The position numbers and the translations under genes were made by a program. DNA of 64,000 nt, from contig JAJTUQ010000012.1 in NCBI GenBank assembly GCA_021399445.1, forward strand, positions 1 to 64,000, read 5' to 3'. The DNA is from Xylogone sp. PMI_703. Taxonomy: Eukaryota; Ascomycota; Leotiomycetes. This document shows positions 43,779 through 56,604 of this stretch, in pieces. The notes under the pieces were generated by a model that saw nothing but the letters and a program-made list of their open reading frames with translations, had not been told where the DNA came from and did not search any database. Each line of letters begins with the position of its first letter. Position 1 is the first letter of the stretch.

Positions 43779-44575
43779 TACGGCCAGCCTGGCTTCAGCT
43801 CTATCTTGTTTTCAGAAGCTCAGTTCTGTGAGAATTGTGGAGGATTTAAGCACTCTATGGGGAGATTGGTTCCCGGATGACCCTAGTTACACCGAAAACG
43901 GAGCGAGGCTTTTTGAGACGATCACAACCGCGTTATTTGTGTCCGGATTAGAAATTGACGAGCTACATTTAGAATCTGCTGGTACGGGTTCTCCAGCATT
44001 TACAGAAATCATTCAGAACCTCTCTTCTGCAGCTCTCGTGCCGTATCCGTATGTATTTGGAAAATTGAGACGCTTGAGAATGTTATTACCGTGGCGCGTG
44101 GATGGCGAACAGCTCAATTTCGATAGCATATCAAAGCTAATCCAGTCGGCGGCTTCATCACTAGAGGAACTGGTTTTGCAATCCGATCAGTACAGCTACC
44201 CACTTCCACGAGATTTTTTTTGATTCTCTTGATCTTCCCAGGTTGCGAGCTATCAGCTTGAATGCATTGGAAATTCAGAATCCATTGTATCTGCTGAATT
44301 TCATTCGTAGGCACGCCCTAACCTTGAAGAACATTGCATTGAGCGAGATCAGCTTGGAAGAAGGCTCTTGGGAAACGGTCATTGTTGGAATGCGGGAATT
44401 TTTAGACTTGGATTTGGTTCGCATTAAGGGTCTTATGCAAGACTGGATTGATATTGGAATAGGAAAAAGTTGGTGGACCTTTCATAATACGACGAGTTCG
44501 AGTTTTATCCAACGGGGGTCTAATGATAATTTACTCGAACTGGCATGGTTACCTCATGATGTTGTGGGGAACTGA
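43779..44575 (+). pseudogene. F-box/LRR-type protein relic (C-terminal part)
   Basis: The plus strand reads LASALSCFQKLSSVRIVEDL, TLWGDWFPDD and DGEQLNFDSISKLIQSA. After a one-base shift in a run of eight T near 44215 it continues DSLDLPRLRAISLNALEIQN, RRHALTLKNIALSEISLEEG. These are leucine-rich stretches typical of the C-terminal half of fungal F-box proteins, which select substrates for SCF ubiquitin ligases. The F-box itself is not found. AT-rich DNA replaces it upstream. The family call is by style of sequence and so is moderate. Confidence 0.5.
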
Positions 44576-46793
44576 GGAAACCGCAGGCCAGCTGTCGTTA
44601 CATAGAGAGTTAATATTCGGGATACGAGAAATAGTCATAACTAAATATTCAAAAGTTTCTTCAGTCGTATGTAAATTAATGGAATCAGATTTTACCCTAA
44701 TTATAATCGTTCTCAGGGGATTGAACTTCTCCCGTGTTCCGCCAGTGAAACTCCATTTGTGAGTCCTGTGGAGGTCATAGCTTCATCAGTCAAATGATGT
44801 CTTCTCGTTTTAATTGTGCGAAAATTTTCAACTTATATGTATTTATAACACCGCTTCACTACGCAAATGAATCGTTCCCGACATCGTTTAGAGATAGTCA
44901 GTGTTATCTGGATGGCTGGACAATCCAGATAATTTGGATGGTCTGTGTGAACCGGATGATCTGGCTGATCTAGATGACTAGATGCCACCCAACTTTTGAT
45001 GGTTGCCATTCACTACTATATATGAAAATTATTAACTTCCGGGTAGTCAACTCTACTAAGATAATTCTATAGACTGGATAATCTCCGTTATATACAAGGT
45101 AGGAACGTCCACTCTCAATGATTACGAGTCTGTGCCTAAAGAGTCACTATCTTTATCAGTGTTTGATATCCTTTCTATTTATCTCATGAAAGAAGTTTTA
45201 AGGTCTTTAGAGAAAAATTCTGACTTTACCTAAAGTACAAGATGAGCTAATTCGGAATTCCTTATCACCTAAAGAGAATTAAGGTTAAATTGTCCATGAC
45301 TCTTTAGGACAGTTCAGAAGAGATATCCAAATCTTCCACTAACTCTTATTCGGGAACGGTAACAGTCATACCTAGAACAACCCATAGATTTCTCAGGATC
45401 CTGCTTGGACAACCGTAAGACGATTACGACTACATTCATCACCTTGGACAAGAAATACTCATAAGCCGAAAAGCTTTGTATTTCAAGCTTATTAATATTC
45501 GACAATTCTAGAGTTTTCATGTTCTGGGACAACGTCAAATTCTTTCCAGTATTCAATATCCCAATATTACAGCTATCTATGATGTTTACTACAATAATGA
45601 CGAAATTTTTTTAGTGATAAAATATCTTGATATCTTTCTATCTTAGTTAAAATTCCAAAAATATAAGTTAAAGGAATAGGAAATAACGACGATTACTGTG
45701 GAGGTATCTATATTATCTTGTGTAGCAATATTATACTTATAATCTTAGGTTCTCAAGGGAATAATTTATATTTCTTCATTAGAACTCTCTTACAAATACT
45801 TTTTAATGACAAACATCAGATTTTCTTTAGCTGAAGAGATAAAACTTAATGAGTTCAGCATAATAATTATATATTACCGAATTTAACATATTCTACTTAG
45901 TCTTAGATTTTCAAACCTTTTATCATAATCATTTGTATAAAAGCTCGAAAACGTCACAAATTCTGTTAGATTTCCTAATCTTGGCTGAACTTATAGAAAA
46001 GATAATACTTACACGTTATTATCTTACCTCTGATGATAAGAAATGGTCCGAAGATGCTCTAAGCTTTCTGTCTTATACATTGTCAAGATCATTAGAGAAC
46101 TTGATGAACATAAGAAATAACTATTCCCCAAATACTAATATAGTGACTAACCAGATTAACATCATTTCCTTCGTCTTGCTATATCTCCAAAGAGATTAAT
46201 CCCAAGAATCCGTTTCGCCTTTGTAATATTACATAAAGTTGACGATGCCGTTGGTAAAGTCGATTCGTTAACGACATACTCATATGATGACGAATACGTC
46301 AGTGATACACTCGTCATAAATTAATCATTTATACTTAAGGGCTAAAACAATATGTATAACATCATTCTTATTATAAAATAAACTTAACAGAATAACTGAG
46401 AGATTAGATTTACATTCACTTCTCTTCTAATCAGCTCAATATTTAAAATGTGTATATAATCCTTGAGGTTAATTATATCAAAGAGTACTAGTTATACTTG
46501 TATAAATTATTTATAGAGTAAGTAAAGTTATGTTGCACATACCTACACACACTATATAAGAGATTGTTGTAATCGTTAAAGCTTTATCTTATACGGTTAT
46601 TACATAACTATACTACAAATTGTACTATAATCTCTAACAGCCTTTATTACAATATCTATTACACGTTTTCACTTATAAACAAACCATAATCATCATTAAT
46701 CTTATGTCCCCTCCTAACCTACACCCCCCGAGGATCCTTCTCAAAGTCACATAATAAGAGATTCTTAAGAATAAGATAAGCCATCTTTTGTAT
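44576..46793. other. AT-rich, gene-free DNA
   Basis: No intact gene. 44890-44985 has short degenerate repeats (GGATGATCTGG-like). An 88-codon frame at 45933-46199 (plus), leucine-rich, may be another F-box-type scrap. The rest is AT-rich, stop-riddled DNA as expected from RIP. Confidence 0.4.
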
Positions 46794-47060
46794 TTATATT
46801 TCAGTCAAATATGCCAAATCAATCTGGACATCACTTACAATCTCCTCCTTAGTCAGCGGGAAAAACTCCTGATCTATCGAATTATACGTAGTATATCGAC
46901 CGCAATTGCAAATGGTCAATGATACGTCAATTCCTGGAAGCATTTCTAGTTCATGGGCCTTCTTTAACAGGGTATTTATTTTCTTGCTGGCATATTCCCT
47001 TTCTCGTTTGTTCTTCAATGCCTGCTTCTTCTTCGCAGTGGTCATTGCAGATAAATTCAA
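46794..47060 (-). pseudogene. MADS-box-like fragment
   Basis: The minus frame contains KKINTLLKKAHELEMLPGI followed by DVSLTICNCGRYTTYNS. This resembles the MADS/SRF-type DNA-binding core (KRKNTLLKKAxEL...GxDVxLII). The frame of 88 codons then ends. It is short, alone in AT-rich DNA and probably a relic. Confidence 0.45.
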
Positions 47061-49511
47061 AGGAGGTGGAGGTTGTGTTGATATGTATACTTCTAATTTG
47101 CGAGACTTGGCCTAGTGTGAGTAGTTTATACATAATGAAATCTTAGTACCATCAGAGAAAATTGTCTGTCCTCGTAATCGTTATCATAGTAACTAGATCA
47201 ATTGCTTATATATATCGTCATAATCCTTATGTCACTAACGATCCTCTTATTACGTTCTAGACTGTTATCTCTTCTATCCAAAAATCCTAGAACCAATAAT
47301 GCTCGGCTTAGAACTCCTTGATACTCAGCATCTGCTGAGATATCTAGCGATTATCTTTTACTTATCTCAGAATCATCCATGGGTACTGGATGTTACATTT
47401 ACTAACAAGATTAAGGATGGAACAGATCCTAGATTGTAACGTATAATTGGATAAATCGGCAGACTGATAGAAATGCCGTAATCCGGCGATGACCTTCAGG
47501 GAATGCTTTTACAAGTTATCCAGCGAATGTTGACTAAGAGCGTTCATATCTTGAGAAAGACCATCCAAAAGACGGCGAGTTCATTTAAGAAACGAGCAAT
47601 CATTCAAGATCATCCAAGATACGAACAATTATCTACGATCATCGCACAAGGGATTATAAATAACCGAGGAGAGTATACATAATCTGATCCCTGGGGGAAT
47701 AGTTCTACAATGGAAAACGAAAAAGATCTTTATTAATTTATTAAGAGTTTTAACTGACTCATTGTATTCCAGAATAAAGTTATTCGATTACAATAGGATT
47801 ATTCAGATATTGCTCATTGTAATAAACTCCATGTCCTCAGATCTTACGCTTCTCAAACCCATATCGGTAGAGGAAACGAAGGTAAGTCAAACACATTGAC
47901 CAAAGACAAAACACCTTCTAACGAATCTTCTTGAAAGGACACTCTCCTCGAAACTCTCTCTTCGGTATTTGAAAACTACAGGAGAAGGAGATTCAACCCA
48001 TAAACTCAATTTGACGATACCATCCAGCACCCCAAAACTAAATACGTCATATATGTTAAATATAGGTCAACGAACTTGGAAAGAACAAAAGGGAGAAGTA
48101 GTCCTATCCTAATTTTCTCTCACTTCTCAACACCTCAGTTGAGGTGGTATTGTTCATGGCAGGATAACCGGTGGGATTTTTGACGATATTTTCGCCTAAT
48201 ATTGTCGTACTACAACGCCAGAGCTTTTCTCATTGACAAAGATACTTCAAGTTGATTTTATTAAGCTAATCATCTTAGACGAGATCCTTTTTACTCGAAT
48301 CACTAAGATCTTACTACCTCTAGCACTAGGCTAGCACAAGAAAAAGCTCGAAATTTTCTGGAGATACGTCAATGCTATTCGTGCTCTAAGTGGCCGATTT
48401 ACCAGAAGCAAGTTTGTCATACAAGAGGATAACTCCGGAAATAGAAAGCGAAAGGTCTGAGTCCAAGGTTATATTGAAATTATTTGAGACAATGAAATTG
48501 TTACTTTAGCTAAAGCAAAAGCGTTGTTCATCTTATGCGAAAAGCTCCCTAAAACAACCAAGCTGGCTTTGTCTCGTAAAGAGAGATCATTTACATGAAT
48601 TCCTTAAGAGGTTTGAAACATAGTAATTGAATATATGTTATTACTTACTGGAAAGTACGTAGCCTAAATATTTAGTTTTAGGCTTGTAGAACGACACAAG
48701 AGATATAATAACATCTGGGACTAAATATTAAAAGATGAAGAAAAGTGGATAACGATTGCCGTAAGACAAGGCTTTAATCTTTTCCTTATTAGCGATAACT
48801 TTTACAAACTTTACTGTGATCTTATGTAGCTTGTTTATATAGTCTTTTTGACTAGAGATAAGTTTGGAAATATTCAGTATGACAAGATGAAACTTTTAAA
48901 ATCTCTGAGACTATATTACTGGAATGAGCAAAACGAGGTTGTATACGACGAGTTTAACATTATCCTGAATATTGATAAAACTCTTTTTAATCCATTTTTC
49001 ATTACTTTACCCTCAAAGAAGTTTTTTTCATTTTAGCAAGGTAATTTATGTTTAGCTTCTTTGTACTAAAGAGATAGTTAATATGTACTTCGACTGATTA
49101 GGCCGGATGACATTGTAAGAATTGAAGAATATACCTCCACTTTATAAGACGTTTCTCTTATATACGGTATTATACTGACTTACCCAAAGAAGATGTCGTT
49201 AAAGTAAAGACATCAGCAGTGCTTTTAGCATCCAAACTGTCCGCTTGTACATTTAATCTGTCCTGCCGGTTATAAGTATAATGGAGACAATATTATCGAG
49301 TAAGAGTGAGATAATTAGGCTTAGATGTGATAAAGGATTTTTCTTCTTCTGTATTCAGAAACAAACAATGTGAAGGATGATTATTAGTGTTAAACAGTAA
49401 ATGATGGTTAAAAGCAAAATATATTATATTATTATTCGTTATTACGGTTTTAGAGATAACTATGTCTTTAACTTATTATGAAAATCCTTCCTTGTTTCAA
49501 GTTTCGTGATT
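47061..49511. other. AT-rich, gene-free DNA
   Basis: No gene recognised over 2.4 kb. Short stretches look like decayed coding DNA (for example 48840-49036, plus), but no family can be named. Confidence 0.4.
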
Positions 49512-49687
49512 CAAATAAGACAGTATTCAAATAAGACAATATTTAAATAAGATAGTATTCAAATAAGACGATATTTAAATAAGACAATATTCAAATAAGA
49601 CAGTATTCAAATAAGATAATATTCAAATAAGACAGTATTCAAATAAGATAGTATTCAAATAAGACAATATTTAAATAAGATAGTATT
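49512..49687. repeat. 16-bp minisatellite, 11 copies
   Basis: Eleven head-to-tail copies of CAAATAAGACAGTATT, with no length variation between units. Variants differ almost only by C/T and G/A changes (first C or T; GAC or GAT; AG, AA or GA). That is the pattern RIP-like deamination would make on a uniform array. Confidence 0.9.
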
Positions 49688-52032
49688 TCAAACTTCTTAT
49701 TAAATTGTGTAACTGATGTAGTAGTTGATAATCGATGGATACAAATAATACTTATTTTCATTATTAATACTTACTCAAAGTATAGTCCAAAGAGATGACT
49801 TCGAAAATCTTCAAGTTCTGTGACAGTTATGTTGGCCTAAATTCACGTAAGATCTAGCATTAGTATACAATCCATGGCTAATGAAATAATAAAACGTCAG
49901 TAGAGCAGAAACTATTTGGAAGTTCCCCCAGCTAATGGTCTTCTGCTTATGACTAGGTCGATAATGACGAAGAACTACTGCCGTACTGAAGTCCCTGAAT
50001 AGTCTCCGGACTCACTAGGTGATCTTTGATGTATTATTGGATGATCTCCTTGTTGATGATCTTGAGTTATCTGTTGCTTCTTCTTTGGATTGTCCTACTC
50101 TCTAAAATGTACTCTATTGGACTTATTCTCTTCGGTCACGTCAAAATAAAGAAAAATAAAAAAAAGATGAAAAAAGATCAAGATCCTCAATATGCTCTCC
50201 TAAATCAACAAGGAGTTAAGAGATTATCTTGAAGCCCTCTAAACTTGAGGGCTTCTTGAATTTGAGAGTCTTTCTGATTAATAACTTCTCTCATTAAGTA
50301 CTCTCTTGACTTAGAGTACTCCCTAGATTTGAGGGCTACCTGGATTTGAGGACCACCCCACTATATTCTTCTATACACAGCTTATATAAACAGTTACAGA
50401 ATCGTGAGATAAATCGTAGATCTAAGACTCAAAATTAACTTCATCTGTTACTTAAAAGTGACTGTGTTAATAGTTTTAATGTCGTTTCCTCGAGGCATGT
50501 TTTACCGTGATAACATTACTGTAAGTACTATTAATAAATTTTCTCGATGGCCAGAGCAAAAAGTCCTACGGATAAAGGTATTATCAGAACAGTAGGTGTT
50601 TTCAGAACTGCAAGAGATCATAGAAGGAAGCAACTACTCGTGGTATAGCATAAACGAGTTACTGCAAAACCAACTCGATAAGGACACCCTTGAATTTACA
50701 CTTGCAGAAGGAGACATAATCTTCGAGTAGAATAACCTTTGTGATGAGAAGCGGGGGTGAGAGAGAAAAGGGTACTTCTCAAGCAATGATGAGGATTTTA
50801 ACAGAGACTATTTAATCAACCTTAAGATACTGCCATTTCAAGCAGGTCTTCTCGAGAGTAAGTTGACCCATAAGTTTTGTTCACTTTAACCATCTTAGGC
50901 TTGCAACTCGTAACTTCTAATATGGATAAACTGAGCCTTTCGATAATGTACCTGTGGGTAGGTCCGGAAAAGCGAGAACTCAGCAGCTCTACAGATAGTG
51001 AGAACGAAGAAAATCCAGATTATGAGGATTGTTTGTCATGGGTAGTGGAGGATAGTGAAGAGTCTGGGGATAGAGGCGCTGAAATTCAGTGGACTAGACT
51101 TTCTGATAATGACGAGAATGTTAAAGCTGAGGAAGATGAGACACCTTAGCAATGTTATAGTATGGGCATAAGAAAACAACGAGAACAGGAATTTACTAGA
51201 GAGGAGAGTGTGGCAGAAATCTTGATAGAAAGTACCGAGTATGTGGAGACGGAATTTAAACAGCGATTGAAAATCTAATCGTCTTGATCAGCTATTAGTA
51301 ATTAACCATCTCTATAGTTTTATGCTCTAACTGAACCACTCGGAATCTAAACGGCCACTCCTCCAGCCACATCTCTCTTTCCTGTTTACCTTTAGCAAAC
51401 TATTTAATAGCCTGATCTTTCATCTGATCCAGCGCGTCTATAGCCTCTTGTACTGATCCTATCTTACTATCTCCTACTTGGAGGGAGACACCGGACAGTC
51501 CATAATCTCGCCGTTTCTTGATTCAAGCGCTGTAATATACTGGAGTAGGGTTCAGAAATGACCACAGTACAAGATTTATATAACAATTTGCTAGATATTG
51601 ATGTATGCACAGAGTTTGAGATGCTTGAAGTCAAAGTACCCCTCAAATTGTCCGGTACGGCGGGGTGTCCGGCACACAGGGACGGGCGTTATTAAATTAA
51701 ATGAAAAATTAAGCCTTTAATATCAAGTATTACTTTCCTGTTTTTTAACATATTAAAATACTAAAAGTTTGATTAATCTGCAATCTGGTGCCAGGCTTGA
51801 CACCAACAAACGATTATGGATAGGCCTTTTTATGTAAAAGCCTTTTTATATAAAGGTTTTTTTATATAGAGGCCTCCTTATATAGAGGTATTATTATAAT
51901 TAGATCATTGTGTTAATAAGATTTCAGTCCTTATATTGTAATAGAAAATGAAGCTGAATAGTAAGATTATCAAATCAATCTTCAATAGCAATTAATATTC
52001 TAACAGTGTGTTGTAACATGGCCGTTGCTGGC
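49688..52032. other. AT-rich DNA without a recognisable gene
   Basis: Contains a degenerate repeat of the type TTGAGGGCT/TTGAGAG at 50230-50360. An acidic 90-codon frame lies at 50877-51149 (plus) and a run of TTTATATA(A/G)AGG words at 51830-51900. The AT-rich block ends at the transporter gene. Confidence 0.4.
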
Positions 52033-53899
52033 TCAACTTTCACTCTTAACTGGAATAATGTGTTCAACATGTTGAGAATTTTCTATGTCCTTGCTGGTGT
52101 TGAATTTTGGAGTTGTATTCCAAAGAGCATCTGTATCTCCCTCGAATACAAGGGCAATCTCCTCCAGACTGTGACCATTTGTCTCAGGAAATATGAACCA
52201 AACGATAATAAGAAGGATTGCATTCAGCACGCAGAACAGAATGTAGAACTTCCAAGAGATGGCTTTCATAGCGATCGGATTGACAAATAGACTCACGATA
52301 AGACCTAGGTGACCAACAAGATAGGTGGTCGTCACCCCGAGACCACGGAGCATATAAGGAAAGATTTCAGTAGGGTAAGCATAGAGGAGTGGCGTGAATG
52401 CTATGTCATAGTGGAAATAGAAGACAAATATCATTGGCACAACAGCAATGCCAATCCCATTGCTGTGAGTGGAAATAAATTGACTATTGAGAGCAGTCCA
52501 GGCCTTATACAATTTACCACTTGTCAGTTATTCATAGCTAAAGCTTCTTGCCATGGCTGCGAAAAGGGGAGGGGGGGGAAGCCGTGAAAGCGAGATTGGA
52601 CTTACAATGTAGGAAAGGCACATGCCACACGCCGACCACAGAAAAAGTACTCTGCGTCCCAGCCGGTCGACCATGAGGGCACCAACGAGAACCGAAGCAG
52701 TGAAATTGAAAATCTGTAGACCTCCATTTATCAACGACTGATCGAGTGCATCAGTGATGCCAATAGTGTCCAGGGCAAGTGCGAGGTAATAAGTGACAAC
52801 ACCATTGCCCACCCATTGAGAAAAGAAACCGAGAGTTAGGGCAATAGAAGTCCGTCTGCGATTTGCAGCTGTAGCAAAAAGCTGTCGTACCTTCGATTGG
52901 TCGGACTCGCGCTCTAGACGGAGTGTGTTCTCGATTGACTGGATCTCATACTCAACAAGTGTAGAGGATTCATCACCGCCTGTGTGGTATCGAGTGAGGA
53001 TAAATCGGGCCTCTTCAGTCTTCCCGTTAGCCATAAGCCATCTGGGAGATTCTGGAAGAAAGACACTGAAAACCAATTGCACCAGTGGAAACCCCGCCTG
53101 GAGGAGCGATGGAATACGCCAACTCCAGTCACTCTGATACTGACGGATAGTACCGTATGTCAGCCAAGCAGAGAAGATTGCACCGAAATACTGGTACCTC
53201 CTGGTCAGCACTGCCATTGGGATTCAGGGAGGGGTACTGTACATAGAATGTGTTGAAAAGTGCAGTAAGCTTGCTCCGATGGGTTGGGTATGCAAGTTCA
53301 GCGATTAAGATCGGACTGGGCTGCGCCATGAACGCAGTCCCGACACCAATCAGCCACCGTGAAAAGATGAGCATACCAAGGTTGACTGACACAGCCTGAA
53401 CAACAGAACCGATAATGCATATGCAAAAGGCCACAATTAGGACTGGACGACGGCCGAACTTGTCGGACAGAGGAGTGACTAAGGCTAGTCCGCAGATCTT
53501 GCCCACGGGGAATATAGCATTTATCGCACCTAGTTGAGATCCAGACGGAGAATGAAAATGTTTCTTCCAAAATGGGGCGATCTGTAGAGCATTCATCATG
53601 GCACCTTGGATATAGTCCTAGATTAGCTGTGATGTTCCGTTTGCACTGTCATAGCTGGATAATGATATAATTACCATCATATCCGATCGTGGCAGATGAA
53701 AACATCGGTACGAGGAGAATTGCATTGAGATGGAGGAGGTGAGGTACTCTCCAAAACGCCCGACCGTATGACGGTAATACCTAAGTAGTCCTTGTTGTGA
53801 ATGTGATAATAGGGGGAATGGATGGAATATATGTATGCGTACTGCTGCAAGGTCCTCTCCCACAGCATTCACGACCTCTTTGCTGTTCTGTCGAACCAT
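52033..53899 (-). CDS. MFS sugar transporter (lactose/cellobiose permease-like), five exons
   Basis: Exons 53899-53843, 53780-53675, 53604-53243, 53190-52606 and 52503-52033 splice to exactly 527 codons including the stop. Landmarks: TIGYDGAMMNALQ after helix 1, NAIFPVGKICGL, the PLSDKFGRR loop, LPESPRWLMANGKTEEAR (central motif), VDRLGRRVLF, YPTEIFPYMLRGLG, and FPETNGHSLEEI at the end of helix 12. The length and 12-helix plan fit the sugar-porter family. The GYDGxMMN type is shared with fungal lactose and cellodextrin permeases. It is divergent from the Zn2Cys6 gene and near the GH3 gene. It probably imports the glycoside or sugar that the cluster handles. A TATA box (TATATAAA on the minus strand) lies at 54012-54005. 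Confidence 0.92.
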
Positions 53900-54403
53900 G
53901 GTGCTGAGCGAAAGAAAGATGGATCCTTGATCTGAAGTTGCTCCAATGATATAGAATGTGAAAATAAACTACTTAACATAGAATGTGTTACGGGTTTCCC
54001 TGGCTTTATATATCTTTCTGACTCAATTCGTTGGGCGACTCCGCATTTGATGGAGGCCGGCGAACGGTTCGTCTTGGGGCTCCGCTATCACAAGCCGGGG
54101 AAATCAGAGAAAGCCAATAGTTTCTGGAACATTTGCTATCCTAGAATGACCTTGGAACGGCCGTAGTGCGCTCTGAATGGCCACATGATCCGTCGCTCCA
54201 GCAAAGTCCGTGCTATGAATGATCTCGCGCAAAGATTTCTGGCCACCAAATCCAAGCGGCTGGTCCAGACCAAACAGCGTGTAGTCGGGGAGCGGGCGGG
54301 GCTTGTCGGCAACGCATAAGAAACCCCGTACTCCACCTTAGGCTCTATCGCTCAACAACATATTCTCACGCGATCCTCATTGTCGCTTGATATTGGATTC
54401 ACC
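53900..54403. promoter_or_regulatory. Divergent promoter of the transporter and the Zn2Cys6 regulator
   Basis: The 504-bp shared upstream region has a TATA box for the transporter at 54005-54012. It has a CCG-N5-CGG everted pair at 54057-54067, a site type that Zn2Cys6 proteins can bind. Whether the adjacent regulator binds it is inference. Confidence 0.45.
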
Positions 54404-56604
54404 ATGTCTGACTTAATGATTCCTCCACTTCATCGCCTCATTGGAACCGACGACGCGAGTGACTGCTCCACGCCAACCCGAGCGGACCTGCCGCCCCTGA
54501 CAAATCGTACCCCCAGGGCAAGGACAAGACGCTCGACCTATCCCAGAAAGCGCGCTGTAACTGCCTGTCTGACATGCCGGGAGAGAAAGAAAAAGTGGTG
54601 GGGCTCCGTCTCCTCCTGATGTCGGTTTTCTGGGGGAAGCTACTGAAACATAACTAGTGATAACAATCGGCCCAGCTGTGGGTTTTGCCAACAAGCAGCC
54701 AGCCCTTGTGTGTACCTCGGAAACGGGCCTTCGACTTATGACCAGGCTAGCTTGGATATTCTAGATCGTCTCTCTACCATCGAAGCACTCTTACGCAATG
54801 GTGCTACAGCGCGGCGTCTGGATACAATCAATGGGACCACCATCGGTCACTTCCCAAGCATCCAGGTGAACGTCGAGCAGGTCACGGCTGCAAAGACTAG
54901 CCCGCGCCCAGTATATCCATATTTGCCCTCGCTTTCATGGATTCGAACAGATACTGTGCTGTCATGGCCGGTTTTTCAGGAAGCTGAATTGCCCCTGAAA
55001 GAATGGGTCTACCTCGATCAAAATGGTACTCATGGCGGCTCCGTACTTGAAGTAGTCGACTCATACCATCATTCTTCTCTCAAGCTAGCAGTGTCACCAA
55101 GGCCCCTGGAAATACCAGCCCTTCCATCTCTGTCTCTCGAGCGGGAATTGGTCGAGCCTCTTGTAGACCAATACTTTCGAGGAGTCAATACTAAAAATCC
55201 CATTCTGGAGAGATCTACTATTCGACATCTCTGTCAAGACCTGTATGAGAACGGCTTGGGATGGGATTGTTCTACATGTCTGATCTTAATCATATGCGCC
55301 TTGGGCGTGATGACACCTGGTTGGACATACGAGAATTCATCTGTTCAGCCTGGAGAGCAGTACTCGAATTTAGCGAACCACAATTCAAACATTCTCCAGA
55401 TCGCACAAACATACTTTGAAGCAGCAGAAAAACGCCTTGGTATAGCACTAACCAAATGTGATACACAGTCTATTCAATGCCTTTGCCTTGCTGGGTACGT
55501 CGCAATCGCCTAGTAATTACCTTCGTGTTGAACTGACTCATGTACACTCAAGTGTGTATCATATGTATAGACTGAGCCCCAAGACCGCTCTTCGCATGTT
55601 TCACGCCGCGGGAAATGCGCTACAAACCCTTTTCGTCACTATGTATGCAAACTACTGAACGAATCCCATGATTTTAGCTGACATGAAGAGCAGGAAGATG
55701 GATCCTGCGGTTTCCGGTTTGTTAAGCGGGAAATTGGATCTCCTTCAGCGATTAGTATGGACTTGTGCGAAATCTGAAAGGTTGGAATGCCTTTTCTAAA
55801 TTTTTAGACTGGTTCCTGTCTTTTTTGGCTAATTTGTAAAATAATAGAGAAATTCTCGGAGAATTCCCCCTGGGACCACCTGCCCTGACGCATGTCCAGC
55901 TTTTCGAACATTATCCACCCCCTCCTCGACCTGAGCCTACAGATGACACGCAAAAGCAGTGGCAGAAAATACAGGAGGAGAGCTGGTACTATTACCTGGC
56001 TGAAATTGCTCTCAGACGGATCGCGGACGATGTAGTGCGAACCGTGTTCGAGCCAGAACAGAAGCACGATTTCTGCGATTCCCACTACCCGATCAGCCAA
56101 CTTTTGCCAACCGTGATAGAGTTTGAAAGACAGCTCGACGTGTGGCACCGATCGCTGCCGAGCTCCATTGCGTTCTCGCCGATGCCTGAGCCGCTCCCGA
56201 GCGAGTTGCAATATTTTTCGAGGTCCCGGTACTACCTAGTATCTGGATTACTTTATCGGCCATTCATCTGCTACGTTGTACACAATCCAGCCTGTGCCGA
56301 CTCAGAAGTACGAACAATGGCTTCGAAAGGTATCTCCTACGCATTCAATTATTTGATTGCCTCCAATCATGGCCACCGCCATCATGGAAAATGGCTTCAA
56401 CTCCGACGGGAGCTGACTGCATCATGTCTTCTCCTTGCCGCATCTGGGGCCGGTCTCGCCATGCCTGAGAACTGGCATTACGGCGTTGAAAGAGCTCAAG
56501 CATCGTTCCGTTACTGGAGCAGAGAGTCTTCAGCCTTGAAATCTTACATTGAACTCGTTGCTGCCGTAGACAACCATTTTTGTGGTGATCAAACGCCAGA
56601 GTGA
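54404..56604 (+). CDS. Zn2Cys6 (GAL4-type) transcription factor, five exons
   Basis: Exons 54404-54597, 54658-55494, 55553-55642, 55694-55780 and 55848-56604 give exactly 655 codons including the stop. The zinc cluster spans the first intron: CLTCRERKKK then CDNNRPSCGFC and QQAASPC, giving C-x2-C-x6-C-x6-C-x2-C-x6-C. A short linker and weak coiled region follow (LDILDRLSTIEALLRNG). Then comes the fungal-specific middle homology domain (PLVDQYFRGVNTKNPILE; MYRLSPKTALRMFHAAG; LQRLVWTCAKSEREILGEFP). It is nuclear, DNA-binding and probably pathway-specific. It is divergent from the sugar transporter and 700 bp upstream of the beta-glucosidase, so it probably controls both. The start is the ATG at 54404. 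An earlier non-ATG extension is not needed. Confidence 0.92.

Noticed and set aside
49512..49687. CRISPR array
   Set aside because: The 16-bp units are directly adjacent with no spacers, and the host is a fungus.
50877..51149. An intact acidic protein gene
   Set aside because: It is short, low in complexity and in AT-rich decayed DNA. No start context, intron or family is seen.
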